From contig JAOZSQ010000001.1 of NCBI GenBank assembly GCA_029939595.1, forward strand, positions 186,001 through 250,000: a DNA stretch of 64,000 nt, given 5' to 3'. Shown here piece by piece: positions 1 through 7,466 of the stretch. Source of the stretch: EX4572-165 sp002254885 (GTDB lineage Archaea; Thermoplasmatota; E2; DHVEG-1). Each line of letters starts with the position of its first letter. Positions within the stretch are counted from its first letter, which is position 1. Made by a program: the position numbers and the translations under genes. The notes under the pieces are model-generated. The model searched no databases. It worked only from the letters and a program-made list of their open reading frames with translations, and was not told where the DNA came from.

Positions 1-75
1 ATCTTTAATACAGTAAAAAATAACGAATGTCCAAAAAATGGGAAAAATTACACTATGTTACAAGTAGAATATTAG
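1..75 (+). CDS. C-terminal end of a gene cut by the window edge
   Basis: Frame 1 is open from the first base to a TAG stop, giving 24 residues ending in TMLQVEY. The next gene's ribosome site (AGGAG) overlaps this stop, the tight spacing seen between genes throughout the window, which supports this being the tail of a real gene. The fragment is too short to suggest a function. Confidence 0.45.
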   Translation: MFNTVKNNECPKNGKNYTMLQVEY

Positions 76-84
76 GAGCAATTG

Positions 85-288
85 ATGTTATCAAGAAAAG
101 TCAAAAAACAGAAACTCAATGAAGAGTATTCAGAACACAATAAAGAGGCTGTAAACTCTTTTGATAGATGTATGGCAAAGGGATTTTTACCCCCACAATG
201 CGAAAGAAAAGCTTACCAAGAAAACGAACCAACAGAAACAGAAGGCGATGGACCTTTTGATAATATAATATTTGGAGATTTTAACTAA
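85..288 (+). CDS. Small hypothetical protein (67 aa)
   Basis: Unrecognised small soluble protein. The N-terminus is lysine-rich and the C-terminal half is acidic (about residues 45-60). I chose the ATG over the TTG one codon upstream because it lies 6 bases after an AGGAG ribosome site. Its stop overlaps the ATG of the following cysteine-rich gene by one base (TAATG), so the two are probably translationally coupled. No membrane segment or known motif is visible. Confidence 0.6.
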   Translation: MLSRKVKKQKLNEEYSEHNKEAVNSFDRCMAKGFLPPQCERKAYQENEPTETEGDGPFDNIIFGDFN

Positions 289-1238
289 TGATAAATTTTA
301 AACAATATTTAAAAGAAAGTACAGCACCGGTTATATTTAAACATTACACTAATTCAACCGGTTTATGGACAATGAATAGATCACCAGTAACATGTGTTAG
401 ATGTGCAACAAAAACATGCCTAATGAACTGTTATACTGGTCTTGATTTTAGAACTGATGATACGCTCAAATTTGATAAAAGAGTAGAATCTTATTGGAAA
501 AATGTAACAGCAGAACAATTTAAAATTGATATAGAAAAAAAAGCAAATAATGCAAGAATTAAAGAAAAAAAATTATTAGAAAGGTTTAGATTTTGTGAAC
601 GAGGAGAACCAATTGTAACTTCTAAAGACATCAAAAAAATTGAAAAAATTGCTGGTTCAATGAAAGAAACATTATTTTGGATTCCTACACGTTCATGGAA
701 TACAGGAAGAACCAAATCACAAGAATTTAATGATGTTGCTGATCAAATAATTGCCGACCCTAATATACATAAATCAACAAAAAACCGATTAAATATAATG
801 AAATCGGAATTAGAAACTGATTTAGAAACAAACAAAACAGATGATATAAGCGGAACAAGTGGAATGAAGGAAACTCATTGTCCACTTTGTAATAATACAT
901 TAACCATAGAAAATCGTAATGTGTTAACTGAAGGTTTAGGTGGACTTACAAGTTTAATGAAAAAATCAAATATCCGATTACTTGCATCAATTGATAATGA
1001 TCCCGTTTCTCAACAAAATTGGCCTTCTCTTGTTAAGGATGGTTGGTCTACTATTTACTTCAGTGCTGATGAACCTAAAAGTGCTCCAAATGGTGCCAAA
1101 ATATATCCTTGTCCTAAAGCATTACATAAAGCACCACCAGGACATTGTAAAAACTGCAATAAAGGATGTTTTCACCCACGACCAATTCATATTTGGATGA
1201 AAGATCATGGACCTCAAACACGAAAAAATGAATCATAA
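288..1238 (+). CDS. Cysteine-rich GP88-like phage protein
   Basis: 316 residues with three cysteine clusters: C36, C39, C44 and C48 near the N-terminus, a CPLC knuckle near residue 198, and a C-terminal group (CPKA, then HCKNCNKGC). The arrangement, plus the central run RFRFCERGEP followed by FWIPTRSW, resembles the phage GP88-like family, whose members carry clustered cysteines likely to bind metal or an iron-sulphur centre. The family resemblance is from memory and the biochemical role is unknown. It is the last plus-strand gene before a convergent operon and overlaps the end of uvsW tail-to-tail by 6 bases, with no terminator between. Confidence 0.5.
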   Translation: MINFKQYLKESTAPVIFKHYTNSTGLWTMNRSPVTCVRCATKTCLMNCYTGLDFRTDDTLKFDKRVESYWKNVTAEQFKIDIEKKANNARIKEKKLLERFRFCERGEPIVTSKDIKKIEKIAGSMKETLFWIPTRSWNTGRTKSQEFNDVADQIIADPNIHKSTKNRLNIMKSELETDLETNKTDDISGTSGMKETHCPLCNNTLTIENRNVLTEGLGGLTSLMKKSNIRLLASIDNDPVSQQNWPSLVKDGWSTIYFSADEPKSAPNGAKIYPCPKALHKAPPGHCKNCNKGCFHPRPIHIWMKDHGPQTRKNES

Positions 1239-2804
1239 ATTTTCAGCCATCTCTATATCATAAAATATAGATTTGGTTCTAAATTCCCGTTCTTTATAAT
1301 AAGAACTTCGTTTGAAAAATTGTCTCAACGTATAGTTTATCCATTGGGTTTTCATCTTCTCAATGGATATACTACCATCATCATTTTCAATTTCAACATC
1401 ATCCTCATATTCCCATTTTAAAGCATCTATCAAATCATATACTTTTATCCATTCCTTCCCTTCTTTGATTCTTCGTCCACGACCAATTGATTGAAGCACA
1501 GGGATCTTTTTCTTGTAACTAGTAGCAAATATTATATAATGCAAATTCTTTATATTAATACCTTGTCGGAAGGTTCCATAACTTGCCACAATAACCACAT
1601 TGTTTTTTCTTTCTGTAGTCGCCCGAATCATTTCCCTTTCCATTGTAGGAATATCTTTATCAACATAAAAAATTATTCTATCATTTAAAATGGTTTGCAA
1701 TTCCTCTTTAATCGCCTTCCCATGTTTGATTCTATTAAAAAGGATTATTACATTTTGATTTAAGTTTTTAACTATTTTGGCTATAAATTCGGTTCGCTCA
1801 CAACAATCTATTAAAGCATCTAATTCAGCAAAATAATTTGGTATCGGATTACCATCATCATCAAATTTAGTATCATGAACTAAATCAAAAACTTTTTTTC
1901 TAAACCATTCTGGATATGTAAGAAATACCTTAACCAATGACAATTTGGCTATAATACCCCTTTGTTCTAAATCTTTATCTGTTGTATATTTTTTCAATGG
2001 TCCGAGACTTCCAACAATTGAATAATACTCAGCCAATTTTTTATCGGGATAGGTGCCGGATAACCCTATTTTATATTTTGCATTGATACAGGCTTGAGAA
2101 ATAGCTGTAAGTGACTTGGCTTTGGCTCCATGACTTTCATCTATAATTAAACCGCCAAAATTTTCAAAGATGGTTGGTTCTTTATAAATGCTTTGCCAAG
2201 TTGAAATTATAATGGGTTTCTCAAAAAATTTAGATTGACCAGAATATATTTTGTGAACATTGTCAGCACAATTATATCCATACTCCATGAAATCACCATA
2301 TAATTGTTCAACTAAAGAAGTTGTAGGAACAACAATTAACATCCGTCCACCTTCATTAACAACCCAACGAGATATCATATAAATTATTAATGATTTTCCA
2401 CTTGATGTTACCGATTCAATACTCATTTTTTTAAATTTACAAGCATCATAAGTAGCTTCTAATTGGTAATCTCTTGGTGGATAAGTTAGATTTAAACTTC
2501 CAACAAACTCATGAAAAGTCAATTCATCAACATCTTCAATATCTTTATAATCATAAGTAATATCATATCCGGCTCTTTTAATAAATTTTTCTAATTTATA
2601 TGTTAGACCGATTGGAAGTGAATTATCCCATTTTTTGAAAAATTTTATTTTACCATCCCATTGTCTCATACGATACGCAGGGGTCCATTTATAATTTTCT
2701 GGATATATAGCAAACAAATTTGTGAGTTCTTTCTCAATTGAGGGAGATCCACATTTTATAATAACGAAACTTTCATTTAATTTAATTACTTCTAAATCAG
2801 TCAT
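1233..2804 (-). CDS. uvsW: UvsW-like superfamily 2 DNA/RNA helicase
   Basis: 523 residues; T4 UvsW is about 500. Walker A is TSSGKS (133-138), motif II is DESH (222-225), GLSGT follows at 247-251, and the arginine-finger motif is QSIGRGRR (438-445), giving the complete two-RecA-domain core of a UvsW/RecG-type translocase. In T4, UvsW unwinds R-loops and branched intermediates, switching replication from origin-dependent to recombination-dependent and helping fork regression. The N-terminal 100 residues fit the small double-strand-binding domain of that family. It is the last gene of a three-gene minus-strand operon after a uvsY-like gene, matching T4 order. Confidence 0.9.
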   Translation of the reverse strand: MTDLEVIKLNESFVIIKCGSPSIEKELTNLFAIYPENYKWTPAYRMRQWDGKIKFFKKWDNSLPIGLTYKLEKFIKRAGYDITYDYKDIEDVDELTFHEFVGSLNLTYPPRDYQLEATYDACKFKKMSIESVTSSGKSLIIYMISRWVVNEGGRMLIVVPTTSLVEQLYGDFMEYGYNCADNVHKIYSGQSKFFEKPIIISTWQSIYKEPTIFENFGGLIIDESHGAKAKSLTAISQACINAKYKIGLSGTYPDKKLAEYYSIVGSLGPLKKYTTDKDLEQRGIIAKLSLVKVFLTYPEWFRKKVFDLVHDTKFDDDGNPIPNYFAELDALIDCCERTEFIAKIVKNLNQNVIILFNRIKHGKAIKEELQTILNDRIIFYVDKDIPTMEREMIRATTERKNNVVIVASYGTFRQGINIKNLHYIIFATSYKKKIPVLQSIGRGRRIKEGKEWIKVYDLIDALKWEYEDDVEIENDDGSISIEKMKTQWINYTLRQFFKRSSYYKEREFRTKSIFYDIEMAENL

Positions 2805-3057
2805 TAGTATCCAATTTCTTTGTTACTTCTTCGTAAAAAGGTAATAAGTTATGATGTTCATTATAACAATGTTCTTTCCAAAATTTGAAAAAATCTTTAA
2901 TTACCTTTTTTAATAAATCAATTTCTGAGTTGTAAAAATGTATTAACTTTGTTTGTTCTTTAGGTGTAACATCTCTTTTCCTTTCCAATGATAATATATT
3001 ATCAACCCAATTTTGTAGCAATTTACGTAAATATTCTTCAGCATCAGTGTTTTGCAT
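2797..3057 (-). CDS. Small hypothetical protein between uvsY and uvsW
   Basis: 86 residues, predicted largely helical with alternating charged and aromatic residues (for example IKDFFKFWKEHC). It overlaps uvsW by 8 bases and the uvsY-like gene by 14, so the three are surely co-transcribed. T4 also has small uncharacterised reading frames between uvsY and uvsW, but I see no specific sequence match. A role in recombination-dependent replication is only a guess from position. Confidence 0.65.
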   Translation of the reverse strand: MQNTDAEEYLRKLLQNWVDNILSLERKRDVTPKEQTKLIHFYNSEIDLLKKVIKDFFKFWKEHCYNEHHNLLPFYEEVTKKLDTND

Positions 3058-3553
3058 GGTCTGTTTGTGGGATAAAAGTATTAGTCATAATTGTTATAGT
3101 ATTTTTTATTTCCCATTGTTTAGCTTCAGCCATTCTAACCATTTCTTCAAGAAATCTTATGATCTTATCACATTCAGTCAATCTAGCCAAATGCGGCACA
3201 ACACGTTCATCTGTTGATAATACCAGATCCCATTCAGCTGTTGTTGTTGGTGGATGTTGAGCATAATTTTCATACCAGTTTTTTACTTTAAACCATTCAT
3301 AATTTTTATAATAAACAAAAGAAAATTTCATTTTTTTATATACTTGTAAATAATCAAACCATTTGCCTCTCATAGAGAGTGTATTATGGATATCGGTATG
3401 TTTGATATTTGCCAATGTGATTTTTGTAAAATCTTTTTTTTGTTCATCAACAAAACCTTTGTATTTTTCAGACAAACTTTCTTCGGTGATTCCTTCAATA
3501 TCCTTGCGGATTAAGCGGGTATTTTTAAAGTTGTCATCATATGATTTGTTCAT
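3044..3553 (-). CDS. uvsY: UvsY-like recombination mediator
   Basis: 169 residues; T4 UvsY has 137. The C-terminal half lines up by eye with T4 UvsY: LSTDERVV corresponds to T4's LSADKDVL, followed by a helix ending AKQWEIKNTI that parallels the T4 segment ending GFAIKHI. UvsY loads the UvsX recombinase onto single-stranded DNA coated with gp32. The gene heads the operon with a strong GGGAGG ribosome site just upstream and lies next to uvsW as in T4, which supports the call. The first 60 residues have no clear counterpart. UvsX is not in this window. Confidence 0.75.
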   Translation of the reverse strand: MNKSYDDNFKNTRLIRKDIEGITEESLSEKYKGFVDEQKKDFTKITLANIKHTDIHNTLSMRGKWFDYLQVYKKMKFSFVYYKNYEWFKVKNWYENYAQHPPTTTAEWDLVLSTDERVVPHLARLTECDKIIRFLEEMVRMAEAKQWEIKNTITIMTNTFIPQTDHAKH

Positions 3554-4060
3554 AATTCCTCCCTCTTGACTATGATTGTTAGTTTATGCTAAAATATCAT
3601 CTTTATCTTTAAGTTTTCTTTAATTACAATAACTTTGACTTGTGTTCTTTTAGATTTTTTATTTGAATTCTTTAAAAATATATTACAAAGAACATGAAAA
3701 ACAGACTTAAAGAAACTGTCTATATGTATATTTATGTTGTATGAAACCAAGCTATTTTGTTAAAATGACTTATTGAATTCTCAATTTTTTTCATTACAAT
3801 ATATTCTCAATACATAAACTATTCCCAATTCATTTAATTTCTAACTTTTCTCATAAAGTTAAAATTTTGAAGATTTTGAATTTGGGGATATTATGTCCTC
3901 TTGAATTAGGCCAATAAATCCGATATATTAGGCCATTTAGACCTATTATATAATCTACAAGTATAAAACATTAGCAATTACTAGTGTTTTTTATTGTGGC
4001 ACGTTTATAGCAGTTATAGAAGTATTATTTTTCAAATATAATTTAATTAAGGAGGTATTT
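3554..4060. other. Divergent intergenic region
   Basis: About 500 bases, very AT-rich, between the minus-strand uvsY operon and the plus-strand heat-shock gene. It contains no convincing reading frame or tRNA. It should hold promoters for both directions. On the plus strand I see a sigma-70-like pair overlapped by two TTAGGCCA direct repeats, listed separately, and a second weaker pair TTGAAG-16-TATTAT at 3867-3894. A short inverted repeat AACTTT/AAAGTT lies near 3843-3860. Confidence 0.6.
3901..3929 (+). promoter_or_regulatory. Candidate sigma-70 promoter with overlapping direct repeats
   Basis: TTGAAT, a 17-base spacer, then TATATT, pointing towards the small heat-shock gene. The octamer TTAGGCCA occurs at 3906-3913 and 3928-3935, exactly 22 bases apart (about two helical turns), overlapping the -35 and -10 boxes. 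That geometry would suit an operator. In such AT-rich DNA the promoter match alone is weak. Confidence 0.35.
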
Positions 4061-4504
4061 ATGAAAGATATTATGTTAAAACCTTTTGGTTCGTTTTTTA
4101 GTAGAAGTTCGTTTGATAAAACTCTTGATGATTTTTTTAACATTCCTTTGTTTCTTGAAAAGGAGACTTTTGGTAAAAATATTAAAGCTGATATAACTGA
4201 GACAAACAAATTTTTTATTTTTAAACTTGATGCTCCAGGGGTAAAGAATGATGATGTTAATGTTACTATTGAAAATAGTATTTTGAATATTAATCTTGAA
4301 CGAAAAGATGAACATGAAGAAAAAACTTCTAAACGGCATTGTAAAGATGTTTATTATGGTTCATATAACAGACGTTGGGAACTTCCCAATAATATCAATG
4401 TTAAAGATGTTAAAGCTAAACTTGAAGATGGAGTTCTTAATATAACTATTCCAAAAAAAGATGTTGATGATATTGACAATAAAAGAAAAATTAAAATAGA
4501 ATAA
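4061..4504 (+). CDS. Small heat-shock protein (Hsp20 / alpha-crystallin)
   Basis: 147 residues, the usual size. The alpha-crystallin domain covers about residues 40-130: it starts ADITETNKFFIFKLDAPGV, has the ENSILNINLERK strand pair, and ends with LEDGVLNITIPKK, the family's conserved GVL motif. The C-terminal tail KRKIKIE supplies the IxI-type motif that links subunits in oligomers. Small heat-shock proteins hold unfolding proteins soluble without ATP. T4-like phages of marine and freshwater bacteria often carry one. The ribosome site AAGGAGG is very strong. No terminator separates it clearly from the next gene. Confidence 0.93.
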   Translation: MKDIMLKPFGSFFSRSSFDKTLDDFFNIPLFLEKETFGKNIKADITETNKFFIFKLDAPGVKNDDVNVTIENSILNINLERKDEHEEKTSKRHCKDVYYGSYNRRWELPNNINVKDVKAKLEDGVLNITIPKKDVDDIDNKRKIKIE

Positions 4505-4525
4505 GAATAAAAGCTTTTGAAATTG

Positions 4526-4571
4526 CCCTCTATAACTTATATAAATAACATTAAATGTTAGTTATAGAGGG
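4526..4571 (+). promoter_or_regulatory. Ribosome-site hairpin with a late promoter inside the loop
   Basis: CCCTCTATAACT (4526-4537) and AGTTATAGAGGG (4560-4571) are perfect 12-base inverse repeats with a 22-base loop. The right arm contains the GAGGG ribosome site of the gene starting at 4577. The loop contains TATAAATA, and the inner sequence TAACATT-A-AATGTTA is itself palindromic. Transcripts arriving from upstream would mask the ribosome site. Transcripts starting at the late promoter would lack the left arm. This is the logic known for T4 genes e, soc and 49. Confidence 0.7.
4540..4547 (+). promoter_or_regulatory. T4-type late promoter (TATAAATA)
   Basis: Exact match to the T4 late -10 element recognised by the gp55 sigma factor. 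With T4 spacing the start would be near 4553, after the left arm of the surrounding hairpin and 24 bases before the ATG of the next gene. Confidence 0.65.
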
Positions 4572-4576
4572 TAAAT

Positions 4577-5380
4577 ATGAATATACAAAAACAATTATTA
4601 TACGATGATTCATACGTTTTAATTGACGAATTATCAAAAGAAATTAAAGATGAGATACTTTTATCAAGACCAAAAACATTTAAAGAAATAAATTCGGATA
4701 TACAAAATTTTTTAAAGGATTCAGGAACCGATTTAACATCTCTTGATGAAGAAGAAATAAAGAACATTATTAGTGATGGTAATTTTTTATGGGTTTCCAT
4801 GAAAGAAAATAGTTCAACGATTGTTGAATTAAATCCTTATGTTGATGGTTCGTTAAATTCGGGTTCCCTTAAAGAAAATGATCCTCGTTATCTATTTTAT
4901 GATTTAAAAAAAACCGATCCTGATAATTATATTTTAATGGGGTTGTCTAATGACACTTCAGATGTTAATCTACTTAAAGTAAAAGATGCGGTTGATTGTA
5001 TACCAAAATTTAAATCGCCAGATTTTTTATATTGCAATTTGCAGGAATCAAAAAATCAAAATATTGTTATTTCTGCTTCTAATAAGGTTGATAAAAATGG
5101 ACCTATTATAAACTCAAATACAGAAAATGTTGTCTTCTTTAAGATGATATTAGATGTTTCATTGAGATTTTCATTTAATGTGTACTTTACTGAAATTATA
5201 GGAAAAAAAGTTTGCTATGATAATATTCTGAAAATTTTTGATATTATTAAAGAATTTTTAAGTAGTGAAACTATAAATAGAGTAAGAATACGCACAAGTG
5301 ATATATCACAAGAAACAACTAATTTTTGGAAAGAAGTAAAAGAGAAGCAACTAATCAATTGTATTTGGGAAAATGATTAA
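4577..5380 (+). CDS. Hypothetical protein, predicted late and hairpin-regulated (267 aa)
   Basis: Unrecognised soluble acidic protein with no signal peptide or membrane segment. The first 70 residues look helical (LIDELSKEIKDEILLSRPKT). The middle (about residues 75-190) alternates short hydrophobic strands, and the end is helical. It is the first gene of a tightly spaced group and is controlled by the hairpin and late promoter just upstream, which suggests a late role such as morphogenesis or lysis timing. That is inference from regulation only. Its stop overlaps the next ATG by one base. Confidence 0.7.
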   Translation: MNIQKQLLYDDSYVLIDELSKEIKDEILLSRPKTFKEINSDIQNFLKDSGTDLTSLDEEEIKNIISDGNFLWVSMKENSSTIVELNPYVDGSLNSGSLKENDPRYLFYDLKKTDPDNYILMGLSNDTSDVNLLKVKDAVDCIPKFKSPDFLYCNLQESKNQNIVISASNKVDKNGPIINSNTENVVFFKMILDVSLRFSFNVYFTEIIGKKVCYDNILKIFDIIKEFLSSETINRVRIRTSDISQETTNFWKEVKEKQLINCIWEND

Positions 5381-5688
5381 TGATAGGCAAATTAAAGAGA
5401 AAATTATTAAATAAATATAAAGTTTTTAGAACAACCATATTACTAGAAGATGATCTTCGTTTAATAAGAAGAATAAACACTCAATTAAATAAACATAAAA
5501 AAACGGGTAAAGTTAAATATTTTCAAGAAGTAGAAAACATTATTAGAATATTACATAATCTTTTACATTTTGATGATGAGTTACTTGAATGTTTATTAGA
5601 GGTTGTCAGTCCTGAATATAAAACTGATATTAAAAAATTATATAACACAATTAGAGGTAAAATATGGCAAAGGAAGAATTTGAAATAA
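5380..5688 (+). CDS. Small basic hypothetical protein (102 aa)
   Basis: Unrecognised. It is strongly basic at the N-terminus (KLKRKLLNKYK) and predicted all-helical, with a hydrophobic helix around residues 50-72 that is not long or continuous enough to be a clear membrane segment. It starts within the stop of the preceding gene (TAATG), and its own end overlaps the next gene by 25 bases, so it is translated as part of this compact cluster. Confidence 0.6.
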   Translation: MIGKLKRKLLNKYKVFRTTILLEDDLRLIRRINTQLNKHKKTGKVKYFQEVENIIRILHNLLHFDDELLECLLEVVSPEYKTDIKKLYNTIRGKIWQRKNLK

Positions 5689-5894
5689 CTAAAACACCGG
5701 ATAAAATTGTTTTTGAATTAAAAAATCCAAGAGATTTTGATGCTTTAAATCATGGAATACGAACTGAGAACAATCGTTACTTTAAATCAACACCTACATT
5801 ACAAAAAATGAGTGATGAATATGGTAGAAATCGTACAACTGCTTTTTTTGTAAAGTTTGGTAATAACCAAGTTCAAATGAATCAACGACTGTAG
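5664..5894 (+). CDS. Small hypothetical protein (76 aa)
   Basis: Unrecognised. It contains a short strand-rich beginning (KIVFELKNPRDF) followed by a polar stretch with several asparagines and arginines. The ATG is preceded by AGAGG at suitable spacing inside the end of the previous gene. No motif points to a function. Confidence 0.55.
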   Translation: MAKEEFEITKTPDKIVFELKNPRDFDALNHGIRTENNRYFKSTPTLQKMSDEYGRNRTTAFFVKFGNNQVQMNQRL

Positions 5895-5901
5895 AGGAAC
5901 A

Positions 5902-6063
5902 ATGGCAAAGACAAATAGAAAGCGAGTTTATGATAGGTTTGAACGTAGTAAAAACAAATCGTTTAGAAAATTTCTAAAAGAAAAAAAATATAAAAACAAA
6001 ACGCATGATAAAGACGAAGCTGAAATTATTGAGAATTTGGATTTTATTGAGAATGAAGAATAA
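5902..6063 (+). CDS. Very small basic protein (53 aa)
   Basis: A short frame that fills the gap between its neighbours. It starts with MAKTNRKRVYDRFERSK, has a lysine/arginine-rich first 35 residues and an acidic tail ending ENLDFIENEE. An AGAGG ribosome site lies 5 bases before the ATG. The basic half could bind nucleic acid, but no family is recognised. Its end overlaps the start of the following gene by 11 bases. Confidence 0.55.
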   Translation: MAKTNRKRVYDRFERSKNKSFRKFLKEKKYKNKTHDKDEAEIIENLDFIENEE

Positions 6064-6370
6064 TTGGGAAATGGTATCATTATCAGTTGGTGATACTATA
6101 CTTGGTTTAATTAAAGGGCGAAACGGCCATTTAAACAATGACGAAACCAAATCTTTGTTAAATGATTTTTATTTAACAAACGGACACAGAACTTTCAAAA
6201 TAGGTCAAAAAGTAAAAATACCTATTATCCCACTTTTACAACTTAACAAAACGAATGAAACTAATAAAACCGAACATCAGTCAATTGTTTTTGACATCAG
6301 ACGAAAAGAAGTATCTACAGATACCGTATACCCCCATCAAGTCTCTATTGGCAGATTACGAGTGGACTGA
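6053..6370 (+). CDS. Hypothetical protein with possible LysM-like region (105 aa)
   Basis: The run VSLSVGDTILGLIKGRNG followed 25 residues later by FKIGQKVKIPII loosely resembles a LysM fold (V-x-GDT at the start, G-Q-x-V-x-IP at the end), but the intervening length is atypical, so this is a weak resemblance. I start it at the ATG overlapping the preceding stop; a second in-frame ATG at 6071 is equally possible. The last 116 bases overlap the next gene in a different frame, which is unusually long for this genome. Confidence 0.5.
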   Translation: MKNNWEMVSLSVGDTILGLIKGRNGHLNNDETKSLLNDFYLTNGHRTFKIGQKVKIPIIPLLQLNKTNETNKTEHQSIVFDIRRKEVSTDTVYPHQVSIGRLRVD

Positions 6371-6746
6371 ACAAAAGAAAAACTCATTAATAAATTTTTC
6401 TCGTAATGTTGGACCTTGGAACGTAGAATTGCATCCATCGGGAGTTAAAATTGAATTGGATATGGGCAACTCAACAAAATATATAGAAGAATTTGAAAAA
6501 CCAATAAGGGTTTTTATATCTGAACTATATGTTTTTATTTCCAACTTTTACTGTCCTCTTGACAAACTTCAGAACCTTCTGTACTATAAGAATTTAGAAT
6601 CTGTTTTTTATGAAGAAGTGGCTTCCTTCCTTCAAGAACGAGAAAAGGTAATCATTATGAATAATGGAAGAAAGATAGAAGATGAATTTTGTTATAGGTT
6701 AGGAGTTTTTTATCCTGAAGAACCTTTTAATAAAATACAAGTATAA
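6255..6746 (+). CDS. Hypothetical protein (163 aa)
   Basis: Unrecognised. Predicted mixed alpha/beta, with a hydrophobic aromatic patch (VFISELYVFISNFYCPLDK) around residues 88-106 and a longer helical tail. The first 38 codons overlap the preceding frame. No alternative ATG exists until residue 70, so either the overlap is real, a non-ATG start is used, or the two frames are joined by a frameshift. The protein-like composition through the overlap slightly favours a real start at the listed ATG. Confidence 0.5.
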   Translation: MKLIKPNISQLFLTSDEKKYLQIPYTPIKSLLADYEWTEQKKNSLINFSRNVGPWNVELHPSGVKIELDMGNSTKYIEEFEKPIRVFISELYVFISNFYCPLDKLQNLLYYKNLESVFYEEVASFLQEREKVIIMNNGRKIEDEFCYRLGVFYPEEPFNKIQV

Positions 6747-6811
6747 ACCATCCAGCAAGAGATGAAGTAGATTTTAATCAAACTTGAACTTTGAGAGATG
6801 GGGAATAATAA

Positions 6812-6901
6812 ATGAAACAAATGAATGAAAAAAATAACTGTAAATTTGGTAGATTTATATGCACCAAAAGCTGTTCTCAATGCCGTTGCCAAACCTTATA
6901 A
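6812..6901 (+). CDS. Possible cysteine-rich leader peptide overlapping thyX (29 aa)
   Basis: The only good ribosome site before thyX (TGGGGAA, near 6799-6805) is correctly placed for this ATG, not for the thyX ATG 13 bases further on. The frame encodes a 29-residue peptide with five cysteines (C10, C17, C21, C25, C27 approximately) and terminates inside thyX. It could be a coupling leader peptide for thyX or a chance frame. It is short, so confidence is low. Confidence 0.25.
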   Translation: MKQMNEKNNCKFGRFICTKSCSQCRCQTL

Positions 6902-7466
6902 AAATGAAGAACCAACCATTGATCTTGTCAAAAAAATTGTTTTAGTAAAAAAACATAAAACAATATCAGAACATATTGTAATGACATGGGAGATATTGGG
7001 GAGTTCCCGATTGGAACTTCAAGAACATATGCGACACCGCATGGCAAGTCCCACTGTTGAATCAACCCGATTCTCACTCAAAAAGATTATAAAATCTTTG
7101 GAAGAGAATACAGATCCTTCTCACTATTTCACACATCCTTTATTATCGCTTCCTGATTTTGATTATCTATCAGATAAAGATAAGCAATTATTTGAGGATA
7201 TGTTTCAAAAACACATTCAATATAATGTGGATCTGATGAAAAGGTTACAAGATACTCCATTTAAGAATGATTTAATGAAGTATTTCTTGCCTGAATGTCT
7301 TCGTACAAATCTCACCTGGACGATTAATTTAAGCAGTTTATATAATTTCTTTAATTTGAGATTGGATAAATATGCTCATTTTGAAATTCGTTTCATAGCA
7401 AATATGATGTTGGGTTTATTGCAAGATACGTGGGTTGAACCTTTATTACAGGATTATATGAAATGA
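6825..7466 (+). CDS. thyX: Flavin-dependent thymidylate synthase ThyX
   Basis: 213 residues, typical length. It has the ThyX signature RHR (70-72) followed by seven residues and S80 (RHRMASPTVES), then TRF, and the C-terminal substrate-binding pattern NFFNLRLDKYAHFEIR (about 175-190). ThyX methylates dUMP to dTMP using methylenetetrahydrofolate and reduced flavin, supplying thymidine for phage DNA synthesis. It sits just before the clamp and clamp-loader genes. The in-frame codon immediately before the ATG is a stop, fixing the start. The ribosome site is poor unless translation is coupled to the overlapping short frame. Confidence 0.95.
   Translation: MKKITVNLVDLYAPKAVLNAVAKPYKNEEPTIDLVKKIVLVKKHKTISEHIVMTWEILGSSRLELQEHMRHRMASPTVESTRFSLKKIIKSLEENTDPSHYFTHPLLSLPDFDYLSDKDKQLFEDMFQKHIQYNVDLMKRLQDTPFKNDLMKYFLPECLRTNLTWTINLSSLYNFFNLRLDKYAHFEIRFIANMMLGLLQDTWVEPLLQDYMK

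Noticed and set aside
3554..4060. tRNA or small RNA gene in the divergent gap
   Set aside because: No cloverleaf or stable hairpin with a T run was found; the region is simply very AT-rich.
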